Shown here: positions 11,601-23,780 of the stretch, piece by piece
Layout of the letters: the number at the start of each line of letters is the position of its first letter
Numbering within the stretch: the stretch's first letter is position 1
Origin: Symbiodinium natans
Lineage: Eukaryota > Sar > Dinophyceae > Suessiales > Symbiodiniaceae
DNA: 64,000 bases
Assembly (NCBI GenBank): GCA_905221605.1
Contig: CAJNDS010002167.1
Location: 556,399-620,398 of the forward strand
Direction: 5' to 3'
Made by a program: the position numbers and the translations under genes
The notes under the pieces: model-generated
What the model was told of the DNA's origin: nothing
Seen by the model: the letters and a program-made list of their open reading frames with translations, nothing else
Databases searched by the model: none

Positions 11601-14600
11601 AAAGATAGTGAAGAAGACAGAGTGTATCATATCCATACGATGGCGCCATTTAACGTCTAGAATACCCACCCATATGATTGCGTCATATAGCGTCTATAGA
11701 GGCTGATGGGCTCAAAGCTTGTCCTCGGCCGACCCATAGCAGCTCAAGGGACAGGAGCTTTGGGGTGGGGTGGGATGAGTGGGGGGGAGTGAGTGGGGAG
11801 GGAGTTGGGGGGGAGTTGGGGGGGGCGGGGGTGAGCGGGAGCGTGGAGGGGGGGGGGGGGGGGGGGGTGTGGGGAGAATTGGAAAGGGGGAGTTGGTGTA
11901 TCTTTGGCTTCAAACCTCCTATCCCTAAACCCTATGTTGTGCAGGGTAGTTCCCATTGAAAGAGTATCCATAAAATCATTGTCGCGGACATCAATCTCCT
12001 ACGAACCTGTGGGTATGTTGTAGAATATAGGATTCATAAACAGGATCTGCGCAGGAAGTAGGCAAGGGTTTCAATCGCACCCATATATATATATATATAT
12101 ATATAAATATTAATATTAATATTAATATTAATATTAATATTAATATTAATATTAATATTAATATTAATATTAACTTTAAAGAGTTTTCATAATGATGAAC
12201 ACGCCCACGCAAAGCGATCGGAGTTGTAGGGTTAGTTGTCCACCTGGGAGGCATGCATCAGCAGATCACAAGACATTGAACGTTTACAACGTTGATTCTT
12301 CTAGTTTTCGTACATTAGGGGTTTAGGGGTTTAGGGTTTAGGGTTTAGGGGTTTAGGGGTTTAGGGGTTTAGGGTTTAGGGTTTGTACATGTAGACCCAA
12401 CAAATTGTACATGTAGACCCAGCAAATTATACATGTAGACCAAATGAACTTGTACATATGTAGACCCAACAAATTATACATGTACATGGTACGAAAGCAC
12501 TGAAGCCATCATAAACATCGGAGTCTGCCAGCGTCCCGCACTTAGGGGTTGAGGTGTTCTTTAAACCCTAAACTTCTTTTTCAGGGGGCGTGAGGGTTTA
12601 GGGATTTCAAGCTCCAGAGGTAGGGCCGAAGCAAGTTCAGGGCCCGAGGGTTTGGACTTTTTGTAGTCTAGGGTGTGTGCGGACGTTGGGCGTCCGACCA
12701 GCAATTCCTGCCCAGGGCAGGTGTGGGAGGTTTGGAGATGGAGAGAGGGCTTTATCCACGCTGAAGGGACCTGCGACTATTCGAGCTAGATCTTGGCATT
12801 CCATGTTAGGGTCCTCTAGCCCAGTCCTGTCCGACCCTTCATGCAAGACCAAGTGCAGAAGCTTCCAAATATGCAACACTTGCATGGCAAGTGGAGGTCT
12901 TGCACCAGCCAAAGCAGCACATGCCCATGACCGGGCACCTCATTCTGGGTAACATTTCTTGCAACCTGCAACAAATCACGCGTGCCGGGCGTGCGGGTAG
13001 TGACGACTTGCCAAGCATACACTCTAGCATGGGAAGCACTGTGCTACTCCGCTCCTTCGAACACTCCCATAAGCTTGAAATAAACCCTAAACCCTAAACC
13101 TTAAACCCTAAACCCTAAACCTTAAACCCTAAACCTTAAACCCGAAACCTTAAACCCTAAACCCTAAACCCTAAACCCTAAAGTCGCACGAGTTCATTCC
13201 AGATGGTACTTACGGCAGTCTGTGGCCAATGTAATGGAACGCGTTCGGTATGATGGCTTGTACCCTGGGAACCAAACGAACCCGAAAATTGGGACCATAT
13301 ACCCAATATGACTATAGTCCTTGTTGGGATATGAGCCAGAAGCCCTATTAGGGTTCATTTGGTTCTCAAGGTAGGACAAGCTGGCGCCCGCGCCCTGTTG
13401 AGGAAGAACCCAAGCCCGAAATGCTCTCACAGCCCACGCGCGCGCTGCCCGAAGTCTCAACATCACAATGCCCGCTTTGCGAACAACCTGGCTTGCGCAG
13501 GGGGTTTAGGGTTTAGGGCTTAAGGGCTCTTTCAAGCCCTCAAAGCACCCTAGAAGCCCCGTCCTTCAGCTGTAAACCTTGTTTCGAGTCTGCAAAAAGC
13601 ACCGGAAAGCCCGAAACTCCAACCCCCCCTCGAAGCCCCCTAAGACAGGACTGTTGTTGTTAAGGAACTTCAAGCACTCTAGAACCATCAGGAGTTCGTT
13701 TTTTTAGTAGAAACAAATACAAGCAAAAAAATGTGTGTACATATATACACACACATATAGGGCATTTTGATCATTGCAACTTTTAGCAAGTCATTTTGGT
13801 TTATATGAAGCCAGGGATGTTAAACGTTTTGCTGTTTCTTATGCTCCTAAGGGGAGTATAGTGAGTTCCTGAACAATAGTCCACGTTAAACCCGAAACCT
13901 TAATCTCCCAACCCCAAACCACTACGAAAGCTCCTAGACCTCTACAGCATCCTAAAGCCCCAAACCCCCTAAAGTCCCCTAAAACATCCTGAAACCTCTA
14001 GAACATCCCAAAACCCTTAAAAAAAAACATCCAAAAGCCCTAATTCACAAAACCCCCCCCCCCAAAAAAAAAAAAAAAAACACATCCTAAGCTCCCAAAA
14101 AACCCTAAACCCTCAACCCTAAACCCTAAACCCTTAAGTCCATAAGAAGCCCAAATCAGACCAGGTCCCAAGCCGGGCCGGAAGTTGAAGCGCGGCAAGG
14201 ACCCTCGAAACGGGTTTGGGGTTTGGTGTTTGGGGTTTAGGGTTTAGGGCTTAGGGCTTAGGGCTTAGGGCTTAGGTAGGGTTTCCTGGGCCCCCGAGGT
14301 ACTACCCATTGTCACGGTTTAGGATTTTGCAGAGTTTCGGGTTTAGGGTTCTTAGGGCTTTCGAGAGGGTTATAGGGTTTTTAGGATGTATAGGGTTTAT
14401 AGGGTTGTAGGGTTTTCGGGTTCACAGGATTTCTATAGGGTTGATTTGGGGTTTATGTAGAGGTTATGGTGCTTATAGGGCTTATCGGGTTTATATACAT
14501 ATATATATAGAGAGAGAGAGAGAGAGTTTATGTGGGTCTAGTGTGTTTAGATAGAGTTTATAGGGTTTATGCTGTTTATAGTGTTTTTAGGGTTTATAGG

Positions 14601-17600
14601 GTTTTGGGGTTTTGGCCGTGTCAGGCGGAAATGAATTTTGTGCACGCGCCAGTCTGCTAACCTTCCCACCCCACAACCATCCTCTCACAAATCTCAGGGT
14701 TTTGAGGCTTCCAATGGGTGTCCACCACATCAATCCAGGGCGCCCTAAACCCAAAAAGGCCTGCCAGCCACCCCACGCAGACCTCCCATGGTGGCGAGGT
14801 TTGTTTTACATATTTGACACGTTTGTACTGGTACTCATAACGTCGATGCTAATAATGGGCATGGCTCCTACCGCCGGGGTTGGCCACGTCCTAACGCTTG
14901 TAAAAGTGTTGGAAGGATTTTTTGGGATCGAGGGGTGGGGTTTCCCTCGCCCTCCCCCCTCCTCACCTCCTCCCCCCTCCCCCCTCCCCCGTCCCCCCCT
15001 CCCTCCCCCCCTCCCCCCTCCCCTCCCCTCCCCCTCCCCCCCTTCCCGGGTTGACCTACCCCCATATGCCCAACAGATTTTAAGGTTTGGGGGTTGGGGG
15101 ACCGAGCTTCTGAAGGTTTAGGGTTTAGGGTTGAGGGCTTGTGTTGGGGTTGGTGGTATTCGGGGTACCTTTTATGAAAAAAAGGGTCTGTGTAGGCTCT
15201 GTGTAGGTTCCCTTCTTTCCCAGATTCTTAAAAAACCTATTAGGGTTTACGGTTCAGGGTTTAGGGTCAGGGTTTAGGGCTTAGGGTCTAGGGTTTAGGG
15301 TTTAGGGTTCAGGGTATAGGGGTTAGGGTTAGGGTTTAGGGTTTGTTGTTGGGGCTGGTTCCTCCTGCGCCTACGCAGGCCCATCGTGCGGAGGCCGCTC
15401 CGCAGGCTGGGCAGGGGTACTTGGAGGTTCATGGGTACTTGGGTTTGGGTCGGGTTTAGGGTTTAGGGTTTAGGGTTTAGGGTTTAGGGTTTAGGGTTTA
15501 GGGTTTAGGGTTTAGGGTTTAGGGTTTAGGGTTTAGGGTTTAGGGTTTAGGGTTTAGGGTTTAGGGTTTGGGGTACTTGCAACCCCTGCATAAGTATACC
15601 TTATATCCGATACTTAGGGGACTTCAGGGGACTCTAAGTGTTGTGGTTATGTGGGGTTAAAGTAACTTAAAATCTCCCAAACCCTAAACCCTAAACCCTA
15701 AACCCTAAACCCTAAACCCTAAACCCTAAACCCTAAACCCTAAACCCTAAACCCTAAACCCTAAACCCTAAACCCTAAACCCTAAACCCTCCAACCCCCT
15801 CTGAAGCCCTAAAGGCCCCTAACCGTCTGAGAAGCCTTCTTTTTCTGAAACAGCAAAACCCCCAAACCCGAAACCCTAAATCCTAAACCCTATATCCTAT
15901 AAACCCGAAAAAACCCTATAAAACCCATAAACCCTATAAACCCTATAGCAAATACACCTTCAACCCTAGCAACCTAAACCCCAAACACCAAACCCTAAAC
16001 CCTAAACATCCTGAAAACCCTAAACCCTACATAAACACTAAACCCCAAACCCTCAATAAACCTTCAGCCCCAGAATGCCTCGCACACGCTCCTCTAAACC
16101 CTAAACCCTAAACCCCAAACCCCAAACCCTAAACCCTAAACCCTAACCCTATACCCGACCTCTCCAGGTAGAGGAGGCCGAGGCGCCGCAAAGGGAGCCA
16201 AAGAAGCGCCCAAAGCGCAAGGCAAGGCCTGACATGGGGTCGCTGAAGCTGTATAAAGCCCGTGTAGGGTTTAGGATTTAGGGTTAAGGTTTAGGGTTTA
16301 GGGTTCAGGGTTCAGGGTTCAGGGTTCAGGGTTCAGGGTTCAGGGTTTAGGGTTTAGGGTAGCTATACAAACCCTATAATCACACTTGATATAAGCCCCA
16401 TAAAGAGCCCATATAAACCCTGCTGACACGGAATCTCTGCTGAAGGTCCGGCTCTTGGTGGGGTGAGGTGGGGGGAGGCACCCTGAAACCCGAGACCCCT
16501 AAACCCTAAACCCTCAACCCTAAACCCGAAACCCTCAACCCTTAACCCTCAACCCTAAACCCTAAACCCAAAACCCTAAACCCTAAACCCTCTAGCCGAC
16601 TGGGAGGTTCAGAGTACTTAGAGCCCAATTTGAAGTGTAGTTTTTGACTACTTCGAAGCCCCTTAAGTACCCGAATAGGGTTACAATTGGGTGATAAGTG
16701 CAGTTATCATTGGGTTACTAAGTACCATGGACCTCCAAGCAACCCTAAAAATCTAAACCCTAAACCCTAAACCCTAAGCGTTGAAGCTGGGCGCTTGGGG
16801 GAGATTGCTGGTTGGGCTGGTTGGGGGCTGTTTGGGCTAAAGTGGCTCCGGCTTGCAAGGACCTCAACCACCACCACCACACCCCCCCCCCTTCCGCCTT
16901 ACATTCTTGGATATGCTCACAAAGTATGTAAGCAAAAGCGTAAGTGTGTTTTTTTGTCTCGTTGGTTTTTGGAGAAGTAAGACCTGGGACTCTACTTACG
17001 TACAGTTTGGTAGTAGCTACCCCAGTAGTAGGTATAACCCATCAAACTGAAGGTTCAAAGAGCCCCAGGTAGCCCTAAACCCTAAACCCTAAACCCTAAA
17101 CCCCAAAACCCTAAACCCTAAACCCTAAACCCTAAACCCTAAACCCTAAACCCTAAACCCTAAACCCTAAACCCTAAACCCTAAACCCTAAACCCTAAAC
17201 CCTAAACCCTAAACCCTAAACCCTAAAGCCTAAGCCTAAGCCCTATCCGAGACTCCTTTCACGCACAAGGCGCAGAAGGAGGAGCAGCCCTCAAAGGCCC
17301 CGAAGGCGGCAAAGACAAAGAGGTCCAAAGGCCGGGAAGGCCCGGGGTACCAGGATGTTTAGGGATTAGGGTTTATGGGTTTCTGGGTTTATGGGTTTAA
17401 GGTTTAGGGTTTAGGGTTTAGGGGCTACACCTACAACCCTGAACCTTATAAGGACCAGATGAACCCTAAGGGTTTAGGGTTCACATGCTAGGGTGTATGT
17501 TTTCAAATTTAGGGTTTAGGGTTTAGGGTTTAGGGTTCAGGGTTTAGGGTTCATTTGGTCCCCAAGGAAAAGGCCTTTGTGTAGTGTTTGATCACGGGGT

Positions 17601-18768
17601 TTTCGGCCTAATCACTCATCCTTCCACTCTTGAACTCAAAGGATGGTTGCTGCAGGGGATTCAGGTTTGAGGGTCCCTCTTCTTGCGAGCAAAGCTACCT
17701 CTAAGGGAGCTTGAGCATACGGCTACTTGTAGGTGCCGGGCCGGGCAGATGAGCACCCTAAAGCCCTGAAGCACCCTAAACCCTAAACCCTAAACCCTAA
17801 ACCCTAAAGCCTAAAGCCCTGAAGCGCAAGCCGGGTTACGAACACCTGGCGCACACAGGCGCGAGCCCTGCGGCCACCGATGCGGCCGACTTGCATCCCT
17901 CTTGGAACGCCAAGAAAGCTGCCAAGGCAGCGTATGGGCTTAGGGTTTTCGGGTTTAGGGTTTAGGGTTTAGGGTTTTAGGGTTTAGGGCTTAGGGTTTA
18001 GGGTTTAGGGTTTTCTTCGGATTCCATCCGCCTGCAGATTTTCTGGGCTATACCTAACCGACAAGGGGGTAGTTCCTCTATACCTAAGCTGAAAGTTAGC
18101 GGAGTTTAGGGTTATGGCTTTCAGGAGAAAGGTTTTCTGCATCGCCGGCTTAGACAAACGCAGGTCATGGCAAAAGGATGCCAGCATCATGCTGAAGCCC
18201 GCAGACTTACCACTAGATTTCGAACCCGGCGCCCGAAACCCTAGGACCCCCAAAACCCATTCACTCCTGCGCTTGTTTCATCTTTCTGGTAGTCTCCCGC
18301 CTCCTCCTCGTCTCCCCGAAATCTGAAGCTCGCAATGGTTTTATTCCCTGTATTTCTCATAGGGGAGGCCTTTCCATTGTTGGAACCCTAAGCCCTGAGC
18401 CCTACAAGTAGAGGCGGAAGTTTATTCGAAGCTCGGGCAACGTGACTTCAAAAAGAGCCATTAACGCGGGACTTTTGAGCTCGCCCTTCGTCCAGCATTG
18501 CAAGGCCTGACTTCCGGACGCCTCAACCGAAAACCCCAGAGCAAGCCCCTACACGACTGCCCCTATATTCCATTTTCACTGGGCACCCTGTTGATTTTTC
18601 CAGACCTCGAACTGTAGTTGCTTCTTTGGGGGGTATGGTGTCCGACCCTAAACCCTAAACCCTAAACCCTAAACCCTAAACCCTAAACCCGAAACCCTGG
18701 AGGTGAGCGGTGCCATTGTCGAGGCGGCAGGAGATCGAAAGGTGTTCGACAGTGATTCAGACGCCTGA
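8611..18768 (+). CDS. Candidate BUD22/SRFBP1-like nucleolar protein, at least ten short exons
   Basis: Proposed exons: 8611-8702 (RRAEIRRMIREQLALEGWQ), 9331-9375, 9896-9968 (KPTPKQKQKKKRKGKDK), 10130-10230 (IPWKEQLKEEGGDEPEKAPS), 14165-14213 (PKPGRKLKRGKD), 15379-15405, 16168-16263 (VEEAEAPQREPKKRPKRK), 17270-17333 (AQKEEQPSKAPKAAKTKRSK), 17825-17926 and 18724-18768. The penultimate exon ends DLHPSWNAKKAAK. The last reads AAGDRKVFDSDSDA and then stops at TGA. A Lys-rich middle, an HPSW-x-AKK motif and a short acidic KxxFDSDSD tail are what I know from the C-terminus of BUD22/SRFBP1, factors linked to 18S rRNA maturation. Phases agree across most links if GC or GA donors are allowed at some (for example TCAGCAG|GC and CGG|GA). 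The N-terminus is unresolved and exons may be missing. A Lys-rich open stretch at 18985-19020 (KSAKKEKGKAEVEG) could be a further exon if the TGA is bypassed by splicing. Confidence 0.45.
8838..8940. repeat. Three imperfect ~42-bp tandem copies
   Basis: The phrase TTAGTTGCTAGGATTTA...GGGTAGACATGTT recurs three times with small changes, inside an intron-like stretch between proposed exons. Confidence 0.8.
9222..9301. repeat. CCCTAAA/CCCCAAA array upstream of an exon
   Basis: CCCTAAA units alternate with CCCCAAA variants. The array is followed by a C-rich tract and CCCAGAG directly before the proposed exon at 9331, so it sits at the 3' end of an intron. Confidence 0.95.
9416..9493. repeat. TTTAGGG array downstream of an exon
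   Basis: Perfect TTTAGGG units begin about 40 bp after the proposed exon 9331-9375. With the CCCTAAA array at 9222-9301 they bracket that exon as an inverted pair. Confidence 0.97.
10382..10519. repeat. CCCTAAA array
   Basis: About 19 mostly perfect CCCTAAA units. It is preceded at 10250-10320 by TTTAGGG units that directly follow the exon ending near 10230. Confidence 0.97.
10735..11046. repeat. TTCAGGG/TTTAGGG arrays
   Basis: A run of TTCAGGG variants passes abruptly into perfect TTTAGGG (10735-10842). A second mixed array lies at 10978-11046. The block-wise use of the C variant suggests local spread of a unit rather than random mutation. Confidence 0.95.
11047..14164. other. Intron-like stretch with simple repeats and no resolved exon
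   Basis: I see no convincing coding exon here. It holds a G-rich tract (11763-11870), a TTAATA microsatellite (12085-12171), four tandem copies of a ~24-bp unit containing GTACATGTAGACCCA (12383-12486), a CCCTAAA/CCTTAAA array (13080-13182), and an inverted-repeat element at 13267-13371 with arms AACCAAACGAACCC and GGGTTCATTTGGTT. Between 12600 and 13080 frames are open on both strands, but I could not tell a gene from chance. Confidence 0.4.
14220..14620. repeat. Degenerate TTTAGGG / TTTATAGGG field
   Basis: TTTAGGG, CTTAGGG, TTTATAGGG and related words fill about 400 bp just downstream of the proposed exon 14165-14213. A short TA/GA microsatellite lies at 14496-14526. Confidence 0.85.
15438..15570. 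repeat. TTTAGGG array (about 18 perfect units)
   Basis: The array lies shortly downstream of the proposed exon 15379-15405. A long CCCTAAA array follows at 15670-15790, so the two form an inverted pair about 100 bp apart. Confidence 0.98.
15670..15790. repeat. CCCTAAA array (about 16 units)
   Basis: This is the complementary partner of the TTTAGGG array at 15438-15570. More degenerate CCCTAAA/CCCTATAAA words continue to about 16150, ending just before the exon at 16168. Confidence 0.98.
16601..16739. mobile_element. Inverted-repeat element, GGAGGTTC...TACTTA family (copy 1)
   Basis: The left arm is GGGAGGTTCAGAGTACTTAG. The right arm is CTAAGTACCATGGACCTCC. The interior carries CCCCTTAAGTACCCGAATAG and further complementary stretches. 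Closely similar arms recur at 45967-46067, and one arm is recognisable near 57300-57395. It lies between a TTTAGGG field and a CCCTAAA array in the intron before the exon at 17270. Confidence 0.65.
16982..17072. mobile_element. Inverted-repeat element, ACCTGGG(G)CTCT family (copy 1)
   Basis: Arms ACCTGGGACTCTACTTAC and AGAGCCCCAGGT are about 90 bp apart. The interior has ACAGTTTGGTAGTAGCTACC and GTAGTAGGTATAACCCATC. A near copy sits at 42388-42481, and pieces occur at 54149-54198 and about 20930-20990. Confidence 0.65.
17073..17235. repeat. CCCTAAA array (about 22 units) immediately upstream of an exon
   Basis: Near-perfect CCCTAAA units end 35 bp before the proposed exon at 17270. The intron they close begins just after 16263 with GTAGGGTTTAGG and a TTTAGGG/TTCAGGG field (16264-16355). 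Its two ends are therefore complementary. Confidence 0.98.
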
Positions 18769-20123
18769 GGAGGGCCAAAAAAGACTGGGCTTCAGGCTTC
18801 AGGGTTCAGGGTTCAGGGTTCAGGGTTTAGGGCTTAGGGCTTAGGGTTTAGGGCTTAGGGCTTAGGGCTTAGGGCTTAGGGCTTTCTTCTGGCTGGCTCT
18901 TAGGACTTTCACCTCTTGGGTTTTTGTAGAAACTACAAAAAGGAGCCTAAAAGTTAAACTTCGAGGAGGGGTTCAGAAGTCTGCCAAAAAAGAAAAAGGC
19001 AAGGCTGAGGTTGAGGGAATGAGGTATCCTATGTCATCCCTGAAAGGGCATAATCTAGGGCCCGAATTCCCTCATCCAGAGACAAAAAGGCTTGCTATTT
19101 TTTAGGTTTTCCTAAACCCTAAACCCTAAACCCTAAACCCTAAACCCTAAACCCTAAACCCTAAACCCTAAACCCTAAACCCTTGGTAACCTCGAAGAGT
19201 CGCAGTGTGGCACAGTAGGCGTCAGGGCCAAGGGCGGGAGCGTTTGATTCACTTGATTCCATCGTTTCAAGTGGGAGTAGGATTTCGGGTTTAGGGTTTA
19301 GGGTTTAGGGTTGAGGGCTTATGTGTGGTCTATGACTACGATGCCTAAAAACATCTGTGCGGAGCCAACATCAGAATTCACCGGGTACCGTTTACGACAA
19401 CAGGTTCTCGTGCTGAACCTCCATGATCTGCACAGTTGCAGTATCTCAGAACGATAGCATCCTGATGCTGGGTTTATGCATTTGCGGGTTTAGGCGTTCT
19501 GGAAAGCGCTTGGCAGGCTTTCGCTGTACAGCGCGCCTGTATGTTGTCTAGGGCACACCCTAAACTCGAAGCCCTACACCGTGAACCCTAGACTCTAGAC
19601 CCTAAACCCTAACAATTCTGAGCAGAAATGCTTCACCACGGGTAGCTGCGCTTGTGAGGTCGAAAGCGCTGGAGCATCTGGCATCCGGAGGACTCTCCGC
19701 ACTCTTTTCTAGTCCTTTTCGAGGTCTCCCAGTGGGCCATTTTTTCCCTGTTTGGGGTTTAGGGTTTAGGGTTTGGGTGTTCAGGGTTAGGGTTTAGGGT
19801 TTCCTTTTAAAAACTACCTAATCCCACAAGGTAGCCCATATTATTCCTAGGTTACTGGGGATCCTAGTGTCAAAAAACTTTGGCCAAGAGTACTGTAGAC
19901 GTGGAAGAGGCTTTTGAGACTGCAGGCCTGCGTTGGCAAAGTTAGGGTTTAGGGTTTTGGGCTTTTAGGGTGTAGGGTTTCGGGAGGCCAGTCAGCATCG
20001 TTGGAATGATTTCTGAACTGCTTGCTTGATCCTGCCACTTTGATAGCTTAACGGCTTTAACGAAATGATGGCAGAGCTTGGCTGGAAGTTGTAGAGGGTT
20101 TGTTTGTTTGTGTACTGGAGAGA

Positions 20124-20155
<32 letters not shown>

Positions 20156-20737
20156 GAGAGAGAAAACAAAAAACAACACAAGAGAAAGAGCAAATGGATT
20201 TGGTCAAAACGACCACCGGGAGACACGTTTAGGTCTTAACGGGATTAGAGTTTAGAGGTGTTCATGATAGAGTTCATGTGTGGGGTTTCTGAGGTTGAGG
20301 GAACTTACTTACCCTCAGCCTACCTCTCAAAGCCTTAAGTGCCCACTGGCCCACTGGCAGCCTAGCCCAGAAACCCTAAACTCTAAACCCTAAACCCTCA
20401 ACCCTCAACCCTAAACCCTAAACCCTAAACCCTAAACTGCCATGCAGGACGCTCACTTGCTGAATCCTGTCATCCCGACCACCTGACATGTTGGGCAGCT
20501 TCTGGGGACCGATGATAGCTGTGCTTGGCTTTCGGGGTTCTGAGTGCAGGGTTTAGGGTTTAGGGTTTAGGGTTTAGGGTTTAGGGTTTAGGGTTTAGGG
20601 TTTAGGGTTTAGGGTTTAGGGTTTAGGGTTTAGGGTTTAGGGTTTAGGGTATAGGGTTGGGGTTTGGGGTTTGGGGTTTAGGGTTTACAGGGGGTTGAAC
20701 ACACTGCAAGTGGGTCTATAGGTAGCGGCTGTTGCAG
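18769..20737. other. Telomere-like arrays with no resolved gene
   Basis: It contains TTTAGGG/CTTAGGG (18795-18880), CCCTAAA (19111-19184) and further short arrays, then a GA microsatellite (20119-20163) and a long TTTAGGG array (20544-20690). Possible but unlinked exon-like stretches lie at about 18985-19022 (Lys-rich) and 19627-19710 (KCFTTGSCACEVE). Confidence 0.4.
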
Positions 20738-20821
20738 GTTCAGGCGATGGTCCTGAATTTGGCGTTATTTGCGGGTTCCGTATCGGCTTGGTGCACCTTG
20801 AGTCTCGAGTCGTGCGCACTG
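20738..20821 (+). CDS. Possible signal-peptide-bearing first exon
   Basis: Acceptor-like GTTGCAG precedes an open 84-nt stretch. It holds ATG at 20747 and reads MVLNLALFAGSVSAWCTLSL. It ends ...CTG at a good donor, GTGAGC. A short hydrophobic run after Met followed by small residues and a Cys would suit a secretory signal. An extracellular TSP1-repeat gene lies downstream on the same strand, but about 11 kb of TE-rich sequence separates them and no link is shown. Confidence 0.3.
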
Positions 20822-21182
20822 GTGAGCTACTCTGAGCGCATACACTTTAGGGTTTAGGGTGTTTAGGGTTTAGGGCTTAGGGTTTAGGGCGCAACAGTCA
20901 TTGTCCACACATTGTGGTATACTCTGTAGTGAGTAGTGAGTAGGTAGAACCCATAAAACTGTAGGTAAGGAGAGTGCCAGCTACGCACTATCGCCCAGCC
21001 AGGCCTGGAAAAGTCTTCCCGACCTTCCCGGATCTCGCAGAATTGGAGGTGGCTCAGAGGAAAAGAGAGTCCGGCCGGGATGTGTGATTCAGGGTGCCGC
21101 TTGAGTCAAACGTATAATATCTATTGTTCATTTATTCATGTTTCATGTGTCCACTTAATATAATAGAAGTGTACAATATCTT

Positions 21183-21270
21183 ATACATACATACATACAT
21201 ACATACGTACGTACATACATACATACGTACGTACGTACATACATACATATATGTATATATATATATATAC
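21183..21270. repeat. ACAT/ACGT tetranucleotide microsatellite passing into TA
   Basis: Tandem CATA and CGTA units are followed by a short TA run. The frames through it are simple-sequence artefacts. Confidence 0.95.
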
Positions 21271-21454
21271 ATGTATAGTATGTACAAATGCCGGGCCATG
21301 TATGTAGTATTGTAGATGCGCGAATATATGGGGTGCAGGGAGCCTTGCCTGCCCGCGATCGCCCGACGGCGGAACCAACGTCGCACCTCGCTGGATCCGA
21401 AATCGTGCGACTGAACGACGGCGTGGCGCGCACCGATCTTGCTGCTGGGGCTGC

Positions 21455-21562
21455 TGGGGACCAAATGAACCCTAAAAGGGCTTATGGGTTCTTATAAATT
21501 TTTCGGAATTACAATAGTATAGGGAGTGTTTTTTCAATTTTGGGGTTCATGTGGTCCCCAGG
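21455..21562. mobile_element. Inverted-repeat element, GGACCAAATGAACCC family
   Basis: Left arm GGGGACCAAATGAACCCTAA and right arm GGGGTTCATGTGGTCCCC lie about 108 bp apart. The interior is AT-rich and non-coding. Related pairs occur at 13267-13371, 17451-17566, 31035-31267, 35894-36041 and 48184-48430. These arms mark a recurrent short-element family, usually inside introns. Confidence 0.7.
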
Positions 21563-23248
21563 GTGTGTCACAACGAGCCGGTTGCTTGCGAGCGCAGGTG
21601 ACTTGGCCACCTGCGCCCTGCGCCCCCGTTGCTTGCTGCCGCCGCCGTCCCCAAGTACGCGTCGATCTCTTTTGACTTGGGGCTTGGCGGCACTTCCTCG
21701 TCCGCAGATTCAGGTTGCCCGCCCGCTCCATCGGGGGAGTCGTGGCAGGGATGACGTTTTGGCCTCAGCGTTGCGCTGCTTGCGCAGCGCCGCCGCTCAT
21801 CCAAATGGTTGCAGGAACGCACTCGAGCTCGCACTCGAACTCTTCGGGGACACGAGGCAAGCACGTACCCGCGCCACGCAGCTTCAGGGGCATGGAGGTC
21901 GACGCGGGACAAGCGGCGGCAAGCGGAGCCCATCCACAAAGGGCCCATGTTGAACAGCCGTGGCATGGAACAGACACGAAGAGATTCATGAAAAGAAAGT
22001 GACACGCGTCGCGGACAAGCAAACCATCGCTGACACCGACCCTGGCCGCATCTTGTGGGATAAGTAGGCATAAAAAAAATCAAATTTTGTCAAAAATCGA
22101 GGAGGGATCAGTAACTAAGAAGTAAGGCCAGAAGGAAGAAAAGGAGGAAGTACATGAAGGGGGGGAGGGGAGGAAGAAAGGCAGGCAACTTGCAGCATTT
22201 CAGCCTATTCGCAGGCTGCAAATACGGCAAGCATCTCTGCCAACTTACAGGCTCCAGGTGCAGTAGAGTAGAGCCTTTTTGCATTTTGTCACAGGCCTCT
22301 AATACGGAACCACCCCCCTCCCCTGCCCCGATTAAAACAGTGTCAGTGCATCCCTAACCTGAACAGGGGAATATCAGGATGAAGGGAAGAAAACCGGTTT
22401 CTCTTTTCGTCTAAGCAAATTGGCGAACCCAAGAAATGGCCTGGCAAAGTAAAACCGGGCTGTAGTAATGACACTGTTGTAAATGTAAGGGGGGTTCCCG
22501 CCCCTCCCAAAACCCCCTCCCCCCGCTATGGCCATGCCAAGCGGCGAAAACCGAGCCATGTGTGTTTTGATCGCCGAGCGTGTTGGCCTCGGCCTCCAGC
22601 CCTGGCAAAATCAAGCCAACCAAACCATGCTTACAAACGCTGCGCTGTTGCAAATTCCCAAGCCATATTTTGGCGCACGTACTTGAAGCTTGTAGACTGC
22701 AAGAGTTGGAGCTTGCTGATAGGTAGATATGCTGCAATTTGCAGTCTTTAGGGCCCTTGCGAACCCGGGCTTTGTAAGGGTCTTGATTTTTGTGATCCCT
22801 ATTTGATGTTCTTGATGTGGTTGATCCTGATTTGACTTCTTTGGTCCCGCCACCCCATCCTTGCAGAAGCCCACAGTACCGATTCAAGCACATGGGGTAT
22901 GTGGCTCCAAATTACAGGTTCAAATTTATTTAAGGTCCTGAATCAGGAGCAAGATCAAGAATGACATGACATCGGCAAGGACGCAATGCTGTCAACTCTC
23001 CCAAGCACCTCCGTCATCTAACATGCGATTGGAATGTTCTTTTGACAGCTCTGACGGCAAAACTTCACGTTGAATGCCTAACAAACATCTTGCATGCTTC
23101 TAAACCCGCAACCCGTTTATTCCACAGTGAAAACTTTTGAAACGTTTTCGGGCTGCTCGATACTCTTGCTCTTGCCGTCGCAGGGAAAGCGTCTAAGATC
23201 TTTTAGAATGTGTTTGTGGTAAAGTTTTTATGCGTTGTTTTATGCAGA

Positions 23249-23288
<40 letters not shown>

Positions 23289-23490
23289 AGAGAGAGAGAG
23301 AGAATGATAGAGAGGGATCTGCGCACGAAAAGAAGTGTAACCATTTGCTCGATATTTGCAATGTCGGAGCATCACGCAGCCAGATGTTTGTCATTTTGCA
23401 CGCCTCGTGTGTAGACTCTCCACGTGTACGTGCGACGGGAAGCGCGTTGATTGGATCGCATTGGATGTCGCATGCACACACACACACACA

Positions 23491-23531
<41 letters not shown>

Positions 23532-23730
23532 AGACACAGACACAGACACAGACACAGACACAGACACAGACACAGACACAGACACAGACACAGACACAGA
23601 CACAGACACAGACACAGACACAGACACAGACACAGACACAGACACAGACACAGACACAGACACAGACCCAGACACAGACACAGACACAGACACAGACACA
23701 GACACAGACACAGACACAGACACAGACACA

Positions 23731-23780
<50 letters not shown>

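Noticed and set aside
12630-13100. Overlapping open frames on both strands near 12.6-13.1 kb
   Set aside because: Neither strand shows convincing protein composition, partner exons or a preferred reading frame.
21540-22083. Overlapping open frames in GC-rich DNA near 21.5-22.1 kb
   Set aside because: High GC makes all frames open; no family resemblance was found. An unrecognised LINE 5' fragment remains possible.
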